From: Arthrobacter sp. UM1
GTDB taxonomy: Bacteria; Actinomycetota; Actinomycetes; Actinomycetales; Micrococcaceae
Direction of reading: 5' to 3'
Assembly: GCF_020483305.1 (NCBI RefSeq)
Contig: NZ_JACWAB010000001.1
Location: forward strand, 248,001 to 312,000
DNA length: 64,000 bases
Both the position numbers and the translations under genes were made by a program. Below, piece by piece: positions 15,870 through 26,428 of the stretch. The notes beneath the pieces are model-generated. The model was not told where the DNA came from. It worked only from the letters and a program-made list of their open reading frames with translations, and made no database searches. Position 1 is the stretch's first letter, and the number at the start of each line of letters is the position of its first letter.

Positions 15870-15927
15870 TCGTCTGTTGCGAGTTGGAGGAATAGGCCCG
15901 TTCATTCCTCCAACTCGCAACAGATGA
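15870..15927. repeat. Long inverted repeat, copy 3 of the hairpin family
   Basis: 24-nt arms (15870-15893 and 15904-15927) pair with one G-T wobble around a 10-nt loop. The core GTTGCGAGTTGGAGGAAT is shared with copy 2. It lies between two convergent genes. Confidence 0.85.
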
Positions 15928-15994
15928 GGCCGGGGGGGGCGTGAGGCTGTACGGGAGGCTGCGCACGAGCCTCTGCGGGCCGCCCCTGACCCAC

Positions 15995-16912
15995 TCACCG
16001 GGCGCCCGGCGCCGTCTCCCTCGCCGCCTGGGCCGCCGCCTCCAGCACCGCCGTCACCACGGCCGCGTTCTTCGCGTTCCGGTGGGAGAGGGCGAACACG
16101 CCCCGGACGAGCCGGATGTGGCTGTTCGTGCGGACGTCCAGCCCACGGCTCGACGCCCGGCAGAGCACTCCCCTCGGAATGAGCGCCGCTCCCACCCCCG
16201 CGCGCACGAGCTCGAGCGAGGCCCGGAAGTCGTCGGAGTGCGCCACGACGCGCGGCCCCTCGGCGTCGAAGGCGAGCGCCCGCTCCATGATCGCGGCGTC
16301 CGCGGTGCCCGGGTGGTGGACGATCCAGCCGAGGTGGGCCAGGTCCGCGCCGCTCGCGTCCGCGGGCACGCGCCACGCGGCGGGGAGCACGACGTCGAAC
16401 GGCTCGTCCTCGATCCAGTCCCGCCGGTAGGCGCCCGTCACCGCAGGGGAGCCTGCGCCGAGGTGGAAGACGAGCCCGATGTCCAGCCCCGAGCTCGCCC
16501 GGTCCCCGCGCATGAGCTGGTGGCCCACCACGGGCGGATCGGCGATGACGTAGCGCGCGGTGATGCCCTGCGGCTCGAGGAGGCGCTGGAGGGGATCGGC
16601 GATGCGCTGGGCGAGCGAGGCGAAGAGGCCGATCGCCACCACCCGCTCCTGCGTCTGGACCGAGGCGCGCAGCTTGAGGGCGTCGATCTCCGCGAGCACT
16701 CGCCTCGCCTGCTCCGCGGCGGCCTCCGCGCCGGGGCCGGGCTCAAGCCGGCGCGCGTGGCGGACGAACAGCTCGGTGCCGAGATCGCGCTCCAGCGCGG
16801 CGATCTGCTGGCTGACCGCGGACGGGCTGAGCGCCAGGGCCTTCGCCGCGGACGTGATGGATCCTGTGCGCATGACGGCGAGGAACGCCTCAAGGTGCTG
16901 CGAGCTGGTCAT
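15995..16912 (-). CDS. LysR-family transcriptional regulator
   Basis: A 305-residue regulator. The N-terminal helix-turn-helix is MTSSQHLEAFLAVMRTGSIT then AAKALALSPSAVSQQIAALE, followed by the effector-binding domain from about residue 85. The family features resemble ArgP/LysG-like regulators (first helix HLEAFLAV), but the neighbouring gene is nrdH rather than an amino-acid exporter, so the target is unclear. The start is ATG 16912 with GGAGG about 13 nt upstream. The 457-nt gap to nrdH on its 5' side holds the nrd control region, so its own promoter must lie near NrdR-like box 3. Confidence 0.88.
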   Translation of the reverse strand: MTSSQHLEAFLAVMRTGSITSAAKALALSPSAVSQQIAALERDLGTELFVRHARRLEPGPGAEAAAEQARRVLAEIDALKLRASVQTQERVVAIGLFASLAQRIADPLQRLLEPQGITARYVIADPPVVGHQLMRGDRASSGLDIGLVFHLGAGSPAVTGAYRRDWIEDEPFDVVLPAAWRVPADASGADLAHLGWIVHHPGTADAAIMERALAFDAEGPRVVAHSDDFRASLELVRAGVGAALIPRGVLCRASSRGLDVRTNSHIRLVRGVFALSHRNAKNAAVVTAVLEAAAQAARETAPGAR

Positions 16913-17004
16913 GTGGGGGCGAACCTCCGGTGGTGCTTGTTCCTCCGAGGGTATCGGGCGCGGGCGACGACGGCGAGGGGCGGGGCCGACCGCCGTCGTC
17001 GTCA

Positions 17005-17020
17005 CCACAAGATCTAGTGG
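17005..17020. promoter_or_regulatory. Third NrdR-like box, distal
   Basis: CCACAAGATCTAGTGG is a near-perfect palindrome of the NrdR type. It lies about 250 bp upstream of the tandem boxes and about 90 bp upstream of the divergent LysR gene. It could regulate that gene or form a loop with the proximal boxes. Confidence 0.4.
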
Positions 17021-17256
17021 GACGCCGACTAGGCGCGACACGCGGGACACGCGCGACGCGCGGGTCAGTCGGACGGGTTTCGGGTGTGCACACGAGGTGG
17101 ACAGCGATGGCCACAGCCTGTGCACAAGTGGGGCCGGGACCCGGCCTCGGGAGGTGCTCTGGGCCGGTTTCGCGCGGGTCTCGGGGACGGGGCTGCGCGG
17201 GCCCTCCTGTGGACGACGGCGTGGAAAACCCCACCTTTGTGACTTACAGTGGTGTA

Positions 17257-17304
17257 ACACAAGGTCTTGTGGTGCTCCCCGGCGCCAGACACAAGATGTA
17301 GTAT
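17257..17304 (+). promoter_or_regulatory. Tandem NrdR boxes upstream of nrdHIE
   Basis: ACACAAGGTCTTGTGG (17257-17272) and ACACAAGATGTAGTAT (17289-17304) are 32 bp apart start to start, about three helical turns, as is usual for pairs bound by the ATP/dATP-sensing repressor NrdR. They lie 66-113 nt before nrdH. Confidence 0.8.
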
Positions 17305-17369
17305 CGATTGAGCCGCCGAGGAACACTCCCGCGGCCAGCAGATTTAGCTCGAATCGGTGAGGAGTCCCC

Positions 17370-17618
17370 ATGTCTGTGACCGTCTACACGAAGCCCGCCT
17401 GCGTGCAGTGCAACGCGACCTACCGCGCTCTCGACAAGAAGGGCGTCGAGTACACCGTCATCGACGTGACCGAGGACTCGGCCGCGCTGGAGCACGTCCG
17501 CTCGCTCGGCTACATGCAGGCCCCCGTCGTCGAGACGGCGGACGACCACTGGTCCGGCTTCCGCCCGGACAAGATCGCCACGCTCTCCCAGAGCTCGGCT
17601 GTCACGAACGTCGCGTAG
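17370..17618 (+). CDS. nrdH: NrdH-redoxin, electron donor of class Ib ribonucleotide reductase
   Basis: An 82-residue glutaredoxin-like protein reduced by thioredoxin reductase; it supplies electrons to NrdE. The redox pair is Cys11-Val-Gln-Cys14 in KPACVQC, typical for NrdH, and the tail WSGFRPDKI is the conserved NrdH signature. ATG 17370 has GTGAGGAG upstream. It is the first gene of nrdHIE, under tandem NrdR boxes; nrdI starts 2 nt after its stop. Confidence 0.97.
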   Translation: MSVTVYTKPACVQCNATYRALDKKGVEYTVIDVTEDSAALEHVRSLGYMQAPVVETADDHWSGFRPDKIATLSQSSAVTNVA

Positions 17619-17620
17619 CC

Positions 17621-18064
17621 ATGGCGGCGGTCGTCCCTGAGCAGACGACCTCCGCGCGGCTCATCTTCTTCTCCTCCACCTCCAACAACACGGCCCGCTT
17701 CGTCGAGAAGCTGGGCGTCGACGCAGCGCGCATCCCCCTCCAGGCCAAAGAGCCCCGCCTCAAGGCGACGCAGGAGTACGTGCTCGTCGTGCCCACGTAC
17801 GGAGGGGAGGAGGGGAAGAGGTCGATCCCCCCACAGGTCGTCTCTTTCCTCAATGACCCCGAGAACCGGGCGCTCCTGCGCGGAGTGATCTCCGGCGGGA
17901 ACACGAATTTCGGCACCACGTACTGCATTGCGGGCGACAAGATCGCGGCCAAATGCCAGGTGCCTCTCCTCTACAAGTTTGAACTCATGGGCACGTCCGA
18001 GGACGTGACCCGCGTATCCGAAGGGCTGGACCGGTTTTGGAAAGCACGCTCGAGCACGGTGTGA
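17621..18064 (+). CDS. nrdI: NrdI flavodoxin-like protein
   Basis: Reduces the class Ib metallocofactor: supplies superoxide for assembly of the Mn(III)2-tyrosyl radical of NrdF. The 147-residue protein shows the FMN-binding start [14 protein letters not shown] and the loop [11 protein letters not shown], both diagnostic for NrdI. It follows nrdH with a 2-nt gap and overlaps the start of nrdE. Presence of NrdI argues for a manganese-loaded NrdF in vivo. Confidence 0.96.
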   Translation: MAAVVPEQTTSARLIFFSSTSNNTARFVEKLGVDAARIPLQAKEPRLKATQEYVLVVPTYGGEEGKRSIPPQVVSFLNDPENRALLRGVISGGNTNFGTTYCIAGDKIAAKCQVPLLYKFELMGTSEDVTRVSEGLDRFWKARSSTV

Positions 18065-20202
18065 AGACAGGCAAGAAGGACATCGCGCCCAAGTACAAGG
18101 GCCTCGGCTACCACGAGCTCAACGCGATGCTGAACCTCTATGACGAGGACGGAAAGATCCAGTTCGAGGCGGACCGCGAGGCCGCCCACCAGTACTTCCT
18201 CCAGCACGTCAACCAGAACACCGTCTTCTTCCACTCGCTGCACGAGAAGCTCGAGTACCTCGTGGCCAACGAGTACTACGAGGAGGAGACGCTGGAGAAG
18301 TACTCCTTCGAGTTCGTCAAGAGCCTCTTCAAGCTCGCCTACTCCAAGAAGTTCCGGTTCGAGACCTTCCTCGGCGCGTTCAAGTACTACACGTCCTACA
18401 CGCTCAAGACGTTCGACGGGAAGCGCTACCTCGAGCGCTACGAGGACCGCGTCTGCATGGTGGCCCTCTACCTCGCGCAGGGCGACGAGAAGCTGGCCGA
18501 GAGCATGGTCGAGGAGATCATCGCGGGCCGCTTCCAGCCGGCCACCCCCACCTTTCTCAACGCCGGCAAGAAGCAGCGCGGCGAGCTCGTCTCCTGCTTC
18601 CTCCTGCGCATCGAGGACAACATGGAGTCGATCGGCCGCTCCATCAACTCCGCGCTGCAGCTCTCCAAGCGCGGCGGCGGCGTCGCGTTCGCGCTGACCA
18701 ACATCCGCGAGGTGGGCGCGCCCATCAAGCAGATCGAGAACCAGTCCTCGGGCGTCATCCCGGTCATGAAGCTCCTCGAGGACAGCTTCTCCTACGCCAA
18801 CCAGCTCGGCGCGCGCCAGGGAGCCGGCGCCGTGTACCTGCACGCGCACCACCCGGACATCTACCGCTTCCTCGACACCAAGCGGGAGAACGCGGACGAG
18901 AAGATCCGCATCAAGACCCTCTCGCTCGGCGTCGTCATCCCGGACATCACGTTCGAGCTCGCGAAGCGGGACGAGGACATGTACCTCTTCTCCCCGTACG
19001 ACGTGGAGCGCGTCTACGGCATGCCGTTCTCCGACGTGAGCGTCACGGAGAAGTACTACGAGATGGTGGACGATTCCCGCATCAAGAAGTCGAAGATCCG
19101 CGCCCGCGAGTTCTTCCAGACGATCGCGGAGATCCAGTTCGAGTCGGGCTACCCGTACGTCATGTTCGAGGACACGGTGAACCGGGCCAACCCCATCGAG
19201 GGCAAGGTCATCATGTCCAACCTCTGCTCCGAGATCCTCCAGGTCTCGAGCCCGACGACGTACAACGACGACCTCTCCTACAACGAGACCGGCAAGGACA
19301 TCTCCTGCAACCTCGGCTCGATGAACATCGCCAAGACGATGGACTCGCCGGACTTCGGCGCCACCATCGAGACGGCGATCCGCTCGCTCACGGCCGTCTC
19401 GGACCTCTCCGACATCAACTCGGTCCCGTCCATCGCCAAGGGCAACGAGTCCTCCCACGCCATCGGCCTCGGCCAGATGAACCTCCACGGCTACCTGGCG
19501 CGCGAGCGCGTCCACTACGGCTCGGAGGAGGGCCTCGACTTCACGAACGTCTACTTCTGCACGGTGCTCTTCCACGCGCTGCGGGCCTCGAACCTCATCG
19601 CGCAGGAGACCGGCCGGACGTTCGGAGGGTTCGAGAACTCCAAGTACGCGAGCGGCGAGTTCTTCGACAAGTACACCGAGCGGGAATGGACGCCGACGAC
19701 GGCGCGCGTGGCCGAGCTCTTCGAGGGGATCCACATCCCCACGCAGCAGGACTGGCTCGAGCTGAAGAAGCTCGTCATGGAGCACGGCATCTACAACCAG
19801 AACCTCCAGGCCGTCCCGCCGACCGGCTCGATCTCCTACATCAACAACTCGACCTCTTCGATCCACCCGGTGGCCTCGAAGATCGAGATCCGCAAGGAAG
19901 GCAAGATCGGCCGCGTCTACTACCCGGCGCCGTACCTCACGAACGAGAACCTGGACTACTACCAGGACGCGTACGAGATCGGCTACGAGAAGATCATCGA
20001 CACGTACGCCGCCGCCACGCAGCACGTGGACCAGGGCCTGTCCCTGACCCTGTTCTTCAAGGACACGGCGACGACACGCGACATCAACAAGGCGCAGATC
20101 TACGCGTGGAAGAAGGGCATCAAGACCCTCTACTACATCCGCCTCCGGCAGCTGGCCCTCGAGGGCACGGAGGTCGAGGGCTGCGTGAGCTGCATGCTCT
20201 GA
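18037..20202 (+). CDS. nrdE: Class Ib ribonucleoside-diphosphate reductase, alpha subunit
   Basis: Reduces NDPs to dNDPs. The 721-residue protein has the NrdE N-terminal region ([14 protein letters not shown]), no ATP cone, the core [14 protein letters not shown], and the C-terminal redox pair Cys716-Cys719 (GCVSCML). I chose TTG 18037, inside nrdI, because family members keep the residues before HGV; an alternative GTG at 18061 overlaps the nrdI stop as GTGA. nrdF is not adjacent: four unrelated genes lie between nrdE and nrdF. Confidence 0.95.
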   Translation: MESTLEHGVKTGKKDIAPKYKGLGYHELNAMLNLYDEDGKIQFEADREAAHQYFLQHVNQNTVFFHSLHEKLEYLVANEYYEEETLEKYSFEFVKSLFKLAYSKKFRFETFLGAFKYYTSYTLKTFDGKRYLERYEDRVCMVALYLAQGDEKLAESMVEEIIAGRFQPATPTFLNAGKKQRGELVSCFLLRIEDNMESIGRSINSALQLSKRGGGVAFALTNIREVGAPIKQIENQSSGVIPVMKLLEDSFSYANQLGARQGAGAVYLHAHHPDIYRFLDTKRENADEKIRIKTLSLGVVIPDITFELAKRDEDMYLFSPYDVERVYGMPFSDVSVTEKYYEMVDDSRIKKSKIRAREFFQTIAEIQFESGYPYVMFEDTVNRANPIEGKVIMSNLCSEILQVSSPTTYNDDLSYNETGKDISCNLGSMNIAKTMDSPDFGATIETAIRSLTAVSDLSDINSVPSIAKGNESSHAIGLGQMNLHGYLARERVHYGSEEGLDFTNVYFCTVLFHALRASNLIAQETGRTFGGFENSKYASGEFFDKYTEREWTPTTARVAELFEGIHIPTQQDWLELKKLVMEHGIYNQNLQAVPPTGSISYINNSTSSIHPVASKIEIRKEGKIGRVYYPAPYLTNENLDYYQDAYEIGYEKIIDTYAAATQHVDQGLSLTLFFKDTATTRDINKAQIYAWKKGIKTLYYIRLRQLALEGTEVEGCVSCML

Positions 20203-20257
20203 CCGGGGTTGGGAGGGCTGGTGCTCCTGCGCCGGCCCACCCCCTTCTCCGGCTTGC

Positions 20258-20348
20258 GCACCCGGTACTTCCGCTTGAGCACCCGGTTCTCCGGCTTGCG
20301 CACCCGCTGGTGTCAGGATTCAGCTCGAATCCTGACACCAGCGGGTGC
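20258..20348. repeat. GCACCCG direct repeats (21-nt period) ending in a 21-bp hairpin
   Basis: GCACCCG starts at 20258, 20279 and 20300, an exact 21-nt period, within a partly conserved unit around CCGGCTTGCGCACCCGG. The third unit opens a perfect 21-bp inverted repeat (20300-20320 with 20328-20348, loop CAGCTCG). The stretch lies after nrdE, in a convergent gap, without a T run. Confidence 0.75.
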
Positions 20349-20381
20349 TTAAGCGAGAGCTGAGCCCAGTCCGTGGGCTTG

Positions 20382-20432
20382 TGCACCCGGATCGTTCGGA
20401 TTCTGGCTCTAGAACCGAACGATCCGGGTGCA
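20382..20432. repeat. Second GCACCCG hairpin after nrdE
   Basis: Arms TGCACCCGGATCGTTCGG (20382-20399) and its complement (20415-20432) pair perfectly, and TTCT/AGAA extends the stem past a bulged A. The outer ends GCACCCG/CGGGTGC are shared with the preceding hairpin while the inner parts differ. Confidence 0.8.
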
Positions 20433-20502
20433 GAGCTCTCTGGCTGACCCTTAGCTACTCTCTAGCGGCTCCCTGGCCGGTCTCTCGCTGGCCGGAAACC
20501 CG

Positions 20503-21303
20503 TCAGCGCCCCGCGCCGCGCTGGCGCTCCAGCCCCTCCGCCATGCCCCAGGCCACGAAGCGGCGGCTGAACAGTCGCGGCACGAACGCCGCCGCCTTGT
20601 TGCCGGCTCCGGAGACCACGCTCGGCGGCGGGTTGCGCCGGCCGAGCGTCCTGATGGCCGAGTCCACGACGCTCGCGGCCGTGCTCCGGGGCAGGCCCGC
20701 GTCCGCGGCGTGGCCCGCGACGTCGAAGAACTCGGTCTCCGTGGGGCCGGGGGAGACGGCCAGGATCTTGACGGGGTCCTTGCGGTGCTCCGCCCAGAGG
20801 GCCTCCGTGAAGGAGAGGACGTACGCCTTCGTCGCTCCGTAGACGGCCATGTAGGGGATGGGCTCGTAGGCCGCCACGCTCGCGAGGTTGATGAGGAATC
20901 CGCCCTTGGTCTGCGCGAACTCGGGCAGGAACTCCCGCGTCAGCTCGGTCAGAGCGGCCACGTTGAGCTGCGCCATGCGCGCGGCGTCGTCGGGATCCTG
21001 CTCGGAGAAGCGGATCTGGCGGCCGAAGCCCGCGTTGTTGACGAGGGCGTCCACGCGCAGGCCGCGGGAGCGGATCTCCTCGTGGAGTCGGGACGCGGCG
21101 CCGGGCTCGGTGAGGTCCGCCGTGACGGGCGTGGCGGTCACGCCGTGGCCCGAGGACAGCTCGGTTGCGAGGGCCTCGAGCTTCTCGGCTCGGCGGGCCA
21201 CAAGGATGAGGTCGGCGTGCATGGCGGCGAACCGGCGGGCGAACTCCTCGCCGATGCCGGAGCTTGCGCCGGTGATGAGGACGGTGGCTGGGATCTCGGT
21301 CAT
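20503..21303 (-). CDS. Short-chain dehydrogenase/reductase
   Basis: A 266-residue classical SDR. The cofactor motif TGASSGIG is at residues 11-18, NNAG near 93-96, and the catalytic Ser and YxxxK are in NLASVAAYEP and YGATKAYVLS. ARR after the second strand suggests NADP(H). Sequence style resembles DltE/YqjQ-like SDRs; the substrate is unknown. The gene is convergent with nrdE and divergent from the dihydroxyacetone kinase gene. ATG 21303 follows a TAGTCT box by 6 nt, so it is probably leaderless. Confidence 0.9.
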   Translation of the reverse strand: MTEIPATVLITGASSGIGEEFARRFAAMHADLILVARRAEKLEALATELSSGHGVTATPVTADLTEPGAASRLHEEIRSRGLRVDALVNNAGFGRQIRFSEQDPDDAARMAQLNVAALTELTREFLPEFAQTKGGFLINLASVAAYEPIPYMAVYGATKAYVLSFTEALWAEHRKDPVKILAVSPGPTETEFFDVAGHAADAGLPRSTAASVVDSAIRTLGRRNPPPSVVSGAGNKAAAFVPRLFSRRFVAWGMAEGLERQRGAGR

Positions 21304-21309
21304 GCCGCC

Positions 21310-21315
21310 AGACTA
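21310..21315 (-). promoter_or_regulatory. -10 box of a probable leaderless promoter (SDR)
   Basis: Minus-strand TAGTCT ends 6 nt before ATG 21303; no Shine-Dalgarno is present. Confidence 0.45.
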
Positions 21316-21464
21316 GGGGCGCAGACTGGGAGCCGGCCAAGCGCTCCGCGCGGCCAGAGGACCACGCAGCCGTGCCGGCCCGGGCCGCAGAGCGTGCCGC
21401 CCCGGCAACTCGAACCGCCGGCGATAGAGTGAGCCGCAACACGCATTCGACCGCCGGAGGAGCC

Positions 21465-23108
21465 ATGACCCACCTCATCAACGCCCAGGAGAACGTCGTC
21501 AGCGAGGCCCTGGACGGCTTCGGGCTGCTCCAGCCGAACGTGCGGCGGCTGGCCGGGCGGAACGTCGTCGTGCGAGCGGATCAGGCCGTGACGGAGGCGA
21601 ACCGGTCCACGGTTCCCGTGGCGCTCATCTCGGGCGGCGGCTCGGGGCACGAGCCCGCGCACGCCGGATACGTGGCAGACGGGATGCTCGCGGCGGCCGT
21701 GGCGGGGGAGATCTTCTCCTCGCCGAGCGTGGACGCGGTGCTGGACGCCATCCGCGCGGTGACGGGGGACGCGGGAGCGCTTCTCATCGTCAAGAGCTAC
21801 ACCGGAGACCGGCTCAACTTCGGCCTCGCCGCGGAGATCGCGCGGAGCGAGGGGCTGGACGTCGAGGTGGTCGTGGTCGGCGAGGACGCGGCGCTCGGGG
21901 ATTCCGATTCGCACGCCGGCCGTCGCGGGCTCGCCGGGACCGTGTACGTGCACAAGATCGCAGGAGCCGCGGCCCGCTCGGGCGCGCCTCTCCGGGAGGT
22001 GGCCGAGCTCGCCCGCGCCGTGGCCGCCCGTGTCCGCACGTTCGGCGTGGGCGCCTCGGACGTGGAGGTGCCCGGCGCCGCGGCGGAGGGCCGGCTCACG
22101 GAGGGAGAGGTGGAGCTCGGGCTCGGCATCCACGGCGAGGCCGGAATCGAGAAGGCCGCCTTCACGAACGCCGCGGCCCTCGTGGACGAAGTCTCAGACC
22201 GCCTCGTCCGCGACCTCGGCGACACGAACGGCGCGCCCTGCGCCGTGCTCCTCGGCAATGTCGGCGGCACCAGCGTTCTCGAGATGGGCGTCCTCGCCCG
22301 CGAGGCCTATCGAGCGCTCACCGAGCGCGGGGTGCGCGTCGAGCGGTTCGCCCAGGGGCCCGTCATGACCTCGCTCTCCACCCGCGGGTTCTCCCTCTCC
22401 GTGCTGCCGCTCGAGGACGGGTGGCTCGAGCGGCTCGACGAGCCCACCGAGTCCCTCGCCTGGCCAGGCCGCGCGGGCACGCCCGCCCATACAGAGCCGC
22501 TTCCGGTCCCCTCGGAGCACGAAGTCCAGGACCTCGGAGACCCCGACGACGACGCAGCGGCGCGCATCAACGCCGTCTGCACGGCGATCCTCGAGGCCGA
22601 GGGGGAGTTGACGCGGCTGGACCAGGTCGTGGGGGACGGCGACCTCGGCCAGGCGCTCGCCCGCGGCGCGAAGTCCTGGCAGCGGGAGCCGGTCCGGGGC
22701 GACGCCGCCGCGATGCTCCGCGAGTGGTCCACGAGGATCCGGCGCGACGTCGGAGGGACCTCGGGGCCGCTGTACGCCGTCGGGCTCCTGGCGGCCTCGG
22801 AGGCGGTGGCCGAGGGCAAGACCTGGGCCGAGGCGTTCCGCGCGGGCGTGGACGCGGTCATGGAGCTCGGCGGAGCGAAGCCGGGGGAGAAGACGATGGT
22901 GGACGCGCTCGACCCGGCTGCGGACGCGGCGAGCGGCGGCCTGTCGGCGGCTGTGGAGGCGGCGAGGACCGGGGTGGAGCGGACCCGCCACGAGACGGCG
23001 TCCAAGGGCCGCGCCAGCTACCTCGGCGAGCGGGTCAAGGGGGAGCCCGACCCCGGCGCGGTGGCGGTGGTCGTCTGGCTCGAGGCGCTTCAGGGCGCGG
23101 GGCGCTAG
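21465..23108 (+). CDS. dhaK: Single-chain ATP-dependent dihydroxyacetone kinase (DhaK-DhaL fusion)
   Basis: Phosphorylates dihydroxyacetone (and possibly glyceraldehyde) with ATP. The 547-residue protein has an N-terminal DhaK domain (SGGGSGHEPAHAG at residues 56-68, with His62 in the substrate site, and the covalent-binding His223 in GIHGEAG) and a C-terminal DhaL domain from about residue 350, with GDGDLGQAL carrying the Mg-binding aspartates and GGTSGPLYAVGLL. No PTS-type DhaM is nearby, which fits the ATP-using type. ATG 21465 has CCGGAGGAG upstream; a TAGAGT box lies near 21425. Confidence 0.93.
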   Translation: MTHLINAQENVVSEALDGFGLLQPNVRRLAGRNVVVRADQAVTEANRSTVPVALISGGGSGHEPAHAGYVADGMLAAAVAGEIFSSPSVDAVLDAIRAVTGDAGALLIVKSYTGDRLNFGLAAEIARSEGLDVEVVVVGEDAALGDSDSHAGRRGLAGTVYVHKIAGAAARSGAPLREVAELARAVAARVRTFGVGASDVEVPGAAAEGRLTEGEVELGLGIHGEAGIEKAAFTNAAALVDEVSDRLVRDLGDTNGAPCAVLLGNVGGTSVLEMGVLAREAYRALTERGVRVERFAQGPVMTSLSTRGFSLSVLPLEDGWLERLDEPTESLAWPGRAGTPAHTEPLPVPSEHEVQDLGDPDDDAAARINAVCTAILEAEGELTRLDQVVGDGDLGQALARGAKSWQREPVRGDAAAMLREWSTRIRRDVGGTSGPLYAVGLLAASEAVAEGKTWAEAFRAGVDAVMELGGAKPGEKTMVDALDPAADAASGGLSAAVEAARTGVERTRHETASKGRASYLGERVKGEPDPGAVAVVVWLEALQGAGR

Positions 23109-23145
23109 GCGACGACAACAGCTCAACGAGGAGCAGCGACACCCC

Positions 23146-24320
23146 ATGACTCAGCAGCATGACGACTGGTCTCCGACCCAGACCTGGACCGCACACCGCG
23201 CGTGGCATCGCACGAGCCGGGTGGTGCTCGCCGCGGGAGCGCTCGCGCTCGCCGTCGCGATGCTGTTCACGGGCCCGGGGTCCGGGTTCAACGCCGCGAT
23301 GATCCCCTTCTCTGTCATTGCCCTGTTGTGCGGAGCCTTCCTCGCGGGATTCGCCGTTCCGACCGTCCGGGTTCAGGCCGCGCCCGCCGGTCTTGTGCTG
23401 CGCGGGCGGGTGTTCCAGGAGGAGCACGTTCCGTGGGAGGACATCACCGGGGTCCGAACCCGTTCAGACGCGCCCGTGCCCCGCGTCCCCGCGTTCCTGT
23501 ACGCGTTCGTGCGCGAGTCCCGCCCGCCGGAGACGGTGCTGGACATCGGCGGCCCCGCCGTCATGGTCGCCACGGACGAGCGCGTCTACACCGTGTCCTG
23601 TCCTGACCCGGACGCCGTGGCGGGGGTGGTCCGCGGTCGGCTTCCGAGCGTGCCGATGAGCGCTGATGATCGCGCGACGACGGACGCTCGGCGCCGGGGC
23701 GTTGCGGCGTCGTACCTCGTCGGGACGGCCTGTGCGGAGGCCCCGCCGCGAGAATCGCCGCTCGGCGCTTCGGAGCTGGAGAGGGGCGAGGGCGCAGACG
23801 CGTTCGAGGCGAGCACGCCCACGCGCCTCTGGGGACTGCCGCTGTACGGCCTCGAGTGGGGGCTGGTGGCCTGCGGAGCCGTGCTCGTCCTACTGATGCT
23901 CCTCGGCGTGGGGCCCAAGGCCGTGCTGATTCCGGTGTTCGCCGTGGTGCTCGGCGTCTACGCCGTGGTGCGGGTGTTCGCGACGCGCATCTCCGTCATC
24001 ACACTCAGCCCGCGGGGGATCAGGCTCGTGAGCCGCGGCGGTCAAGACCAGGACGGCTCGCGGATGAGCCGTGTGCGGGCCTTCCGCTGGGCCGAGGTCG
24101 AGTCGATGCGGGCCGTGCCCGTTGCAGAGCTCCCCTCGGACCTCACGCGCCTCGGCTGGTTGCGGGCCTCGAACGGGTCGTATCTCGGCGGACCCGCCGT
24201 GGAAGTCGTCTCGGCGGGACGCGCTCATTACGCCAGCGCCGACGATCCGTCCGCCGTTGTCGCCGCCGCAGAGCGCATGCGGAAAGGCCGTGGCAGCGGT
24301 GAGCGCTCGGGAGAGACGGC

Positions 24321-24324
<4 letters not shown>
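23146..24324 (+). CDS. Membrane protein with PH-like domains, unknown function
   Basis: A 392-residue protein. An N-terminal pair of helices (residues about 24-70) is followed by a beta-rich segment that starts VPTVRVQAAPAGLVLRGRVF and contains VPWEDITGVRTR, the style of bacterial PH-like (bPH) domains. A second pair of helices lies near residues 228-280, followed by a second beta-rich segment (VITLSPRGIRLVSRGG, then FRWAEVESM). So it looks like a tandem duplication of helix pair plus PH-like domain. It overlaps the next gene by 4 nt (ATGA). No Shine-Dalgarno is obvious beyond AACGAGGAG. Function unknown. Confidence 0.75.
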
Positions 24325-25903
<1,579 letters not shown>

Positions 25904-25934
25904 CTTCCACTTCCCCGGAGGCTCCCTCCTCCCC

Positions 25935-25990
25935 GAACGACGAGGACGGCCCCCGCCCAGCCCAGCGCCCGGCGGGGGCCGTCGTCGTTC
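25935..25990 (+). terminator. Intrinsic terminator of nrdF
   Basis: A long GC-rich hairpin: arms around GAACGACGA...CGGCCCCCGCC and GGCGGGGGCCGTCGTCGTTC, followed by TCT. It lies 32 nt after the nrdF stop. Confidence 0.75.
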
Positions 25991-26102
25991 TCTGACCGGG
26001 TACCCTCCTCTGGGCGTTCGCTCCTTCTCTCGGGCCGTCGCTTCTTCTCTCGGCAGGATCCCTCCGCCTTGCCGCGCAAGGGAGACGGGGGAGGGCAGTT
26101 TC

Positions 26103-26140
26103 TTTGACGTCTTCCGTCAAACGAGTACCAAAACTGGTAC
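26103..26140. repeat. Two adjacent palindromes upstream of the AbiEi-like gene (distal site)
   Basis: TTTGACG-TCTTC-CGTCAAA (26103-26121) is followed 3 nt later by GTACCA-AAAC-TGGTAC (26125-26140). The second palindrome and its right flank (CGTCTTTGCCA) recur at 26413. Confidence 0.65.
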
Positions 26141-26193
26141 GTCTTTGCCATCAACACCACATGAGACTCCACTTCGGACCTCGCCTGGCTGTC

Positions 26194-26215
26194 TTTTTTT
26201 TTGGGGGGGGGGGGG
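26194..26215 (+). repeat. Homopolymer tract T9G13
   Basis: Nine T followed by thirteen G in a gene-free stretch about 320 nt before the AbiEi-like gene. It may be a slippage-prone tract or a place where the assembly is unsure. No convincing gene crosses it. Confidence 0.7.
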
Positions 26216-26412
26216 CAGGAGCTCGGGGCGGCGACTCTCTGGGTGCCGGAGACTGTCTGGGCGGCGGCAACTACCTGGGTGACGGACTGCGGCCCTCTCA
26301 AGCTCCGAGCGAAGCGGTGCTGCTCTGAGGACTCGGGGCGGCCTCGAGCAGGACACAGCCGCAGCGGACCGCGGACGGTAGTGGGGATCCCATGCGAAGA
26401 TGTGTCAATTCC

Positions 26413-26428
26413 GTACCAGAAATGGTAC
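26413..26428. promoter_or_regulatory. GTACCA-N4-TGGTAC palindrome (proximal site)
   Basis: GTACCA (26413-26418) and TGGTAC (26423-26428); the flank CGCTTTTGCCA matches the flank of the distal copy. It lies 106 nt before ATG 26534. The 25904-26533 gap otherwise holds only the nrdF terminator, the distal palindromes and the T9G13 tract. Confidence 0.5.

Noticed and set aside
17119-17216. Replication origin near the DnaA-like boxes upstream of nrdH
   Set aside because: Only two imperfect boxes, no AT-rich unwinding region and no dnaA, dnaN or parAB genes nearby.
17971-20025. Very long open frame opposite nrdE (684 codons)
   Set aside because: Its composition (runs of Leu, Val, Asp, Arg) is the typical shadow of a GC-rich gene; nrdE in the same place is certain. 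The same holds for long frames opposite uvrA (47847-50660), uvrB/YigZ (35467-38181) and the helicase.
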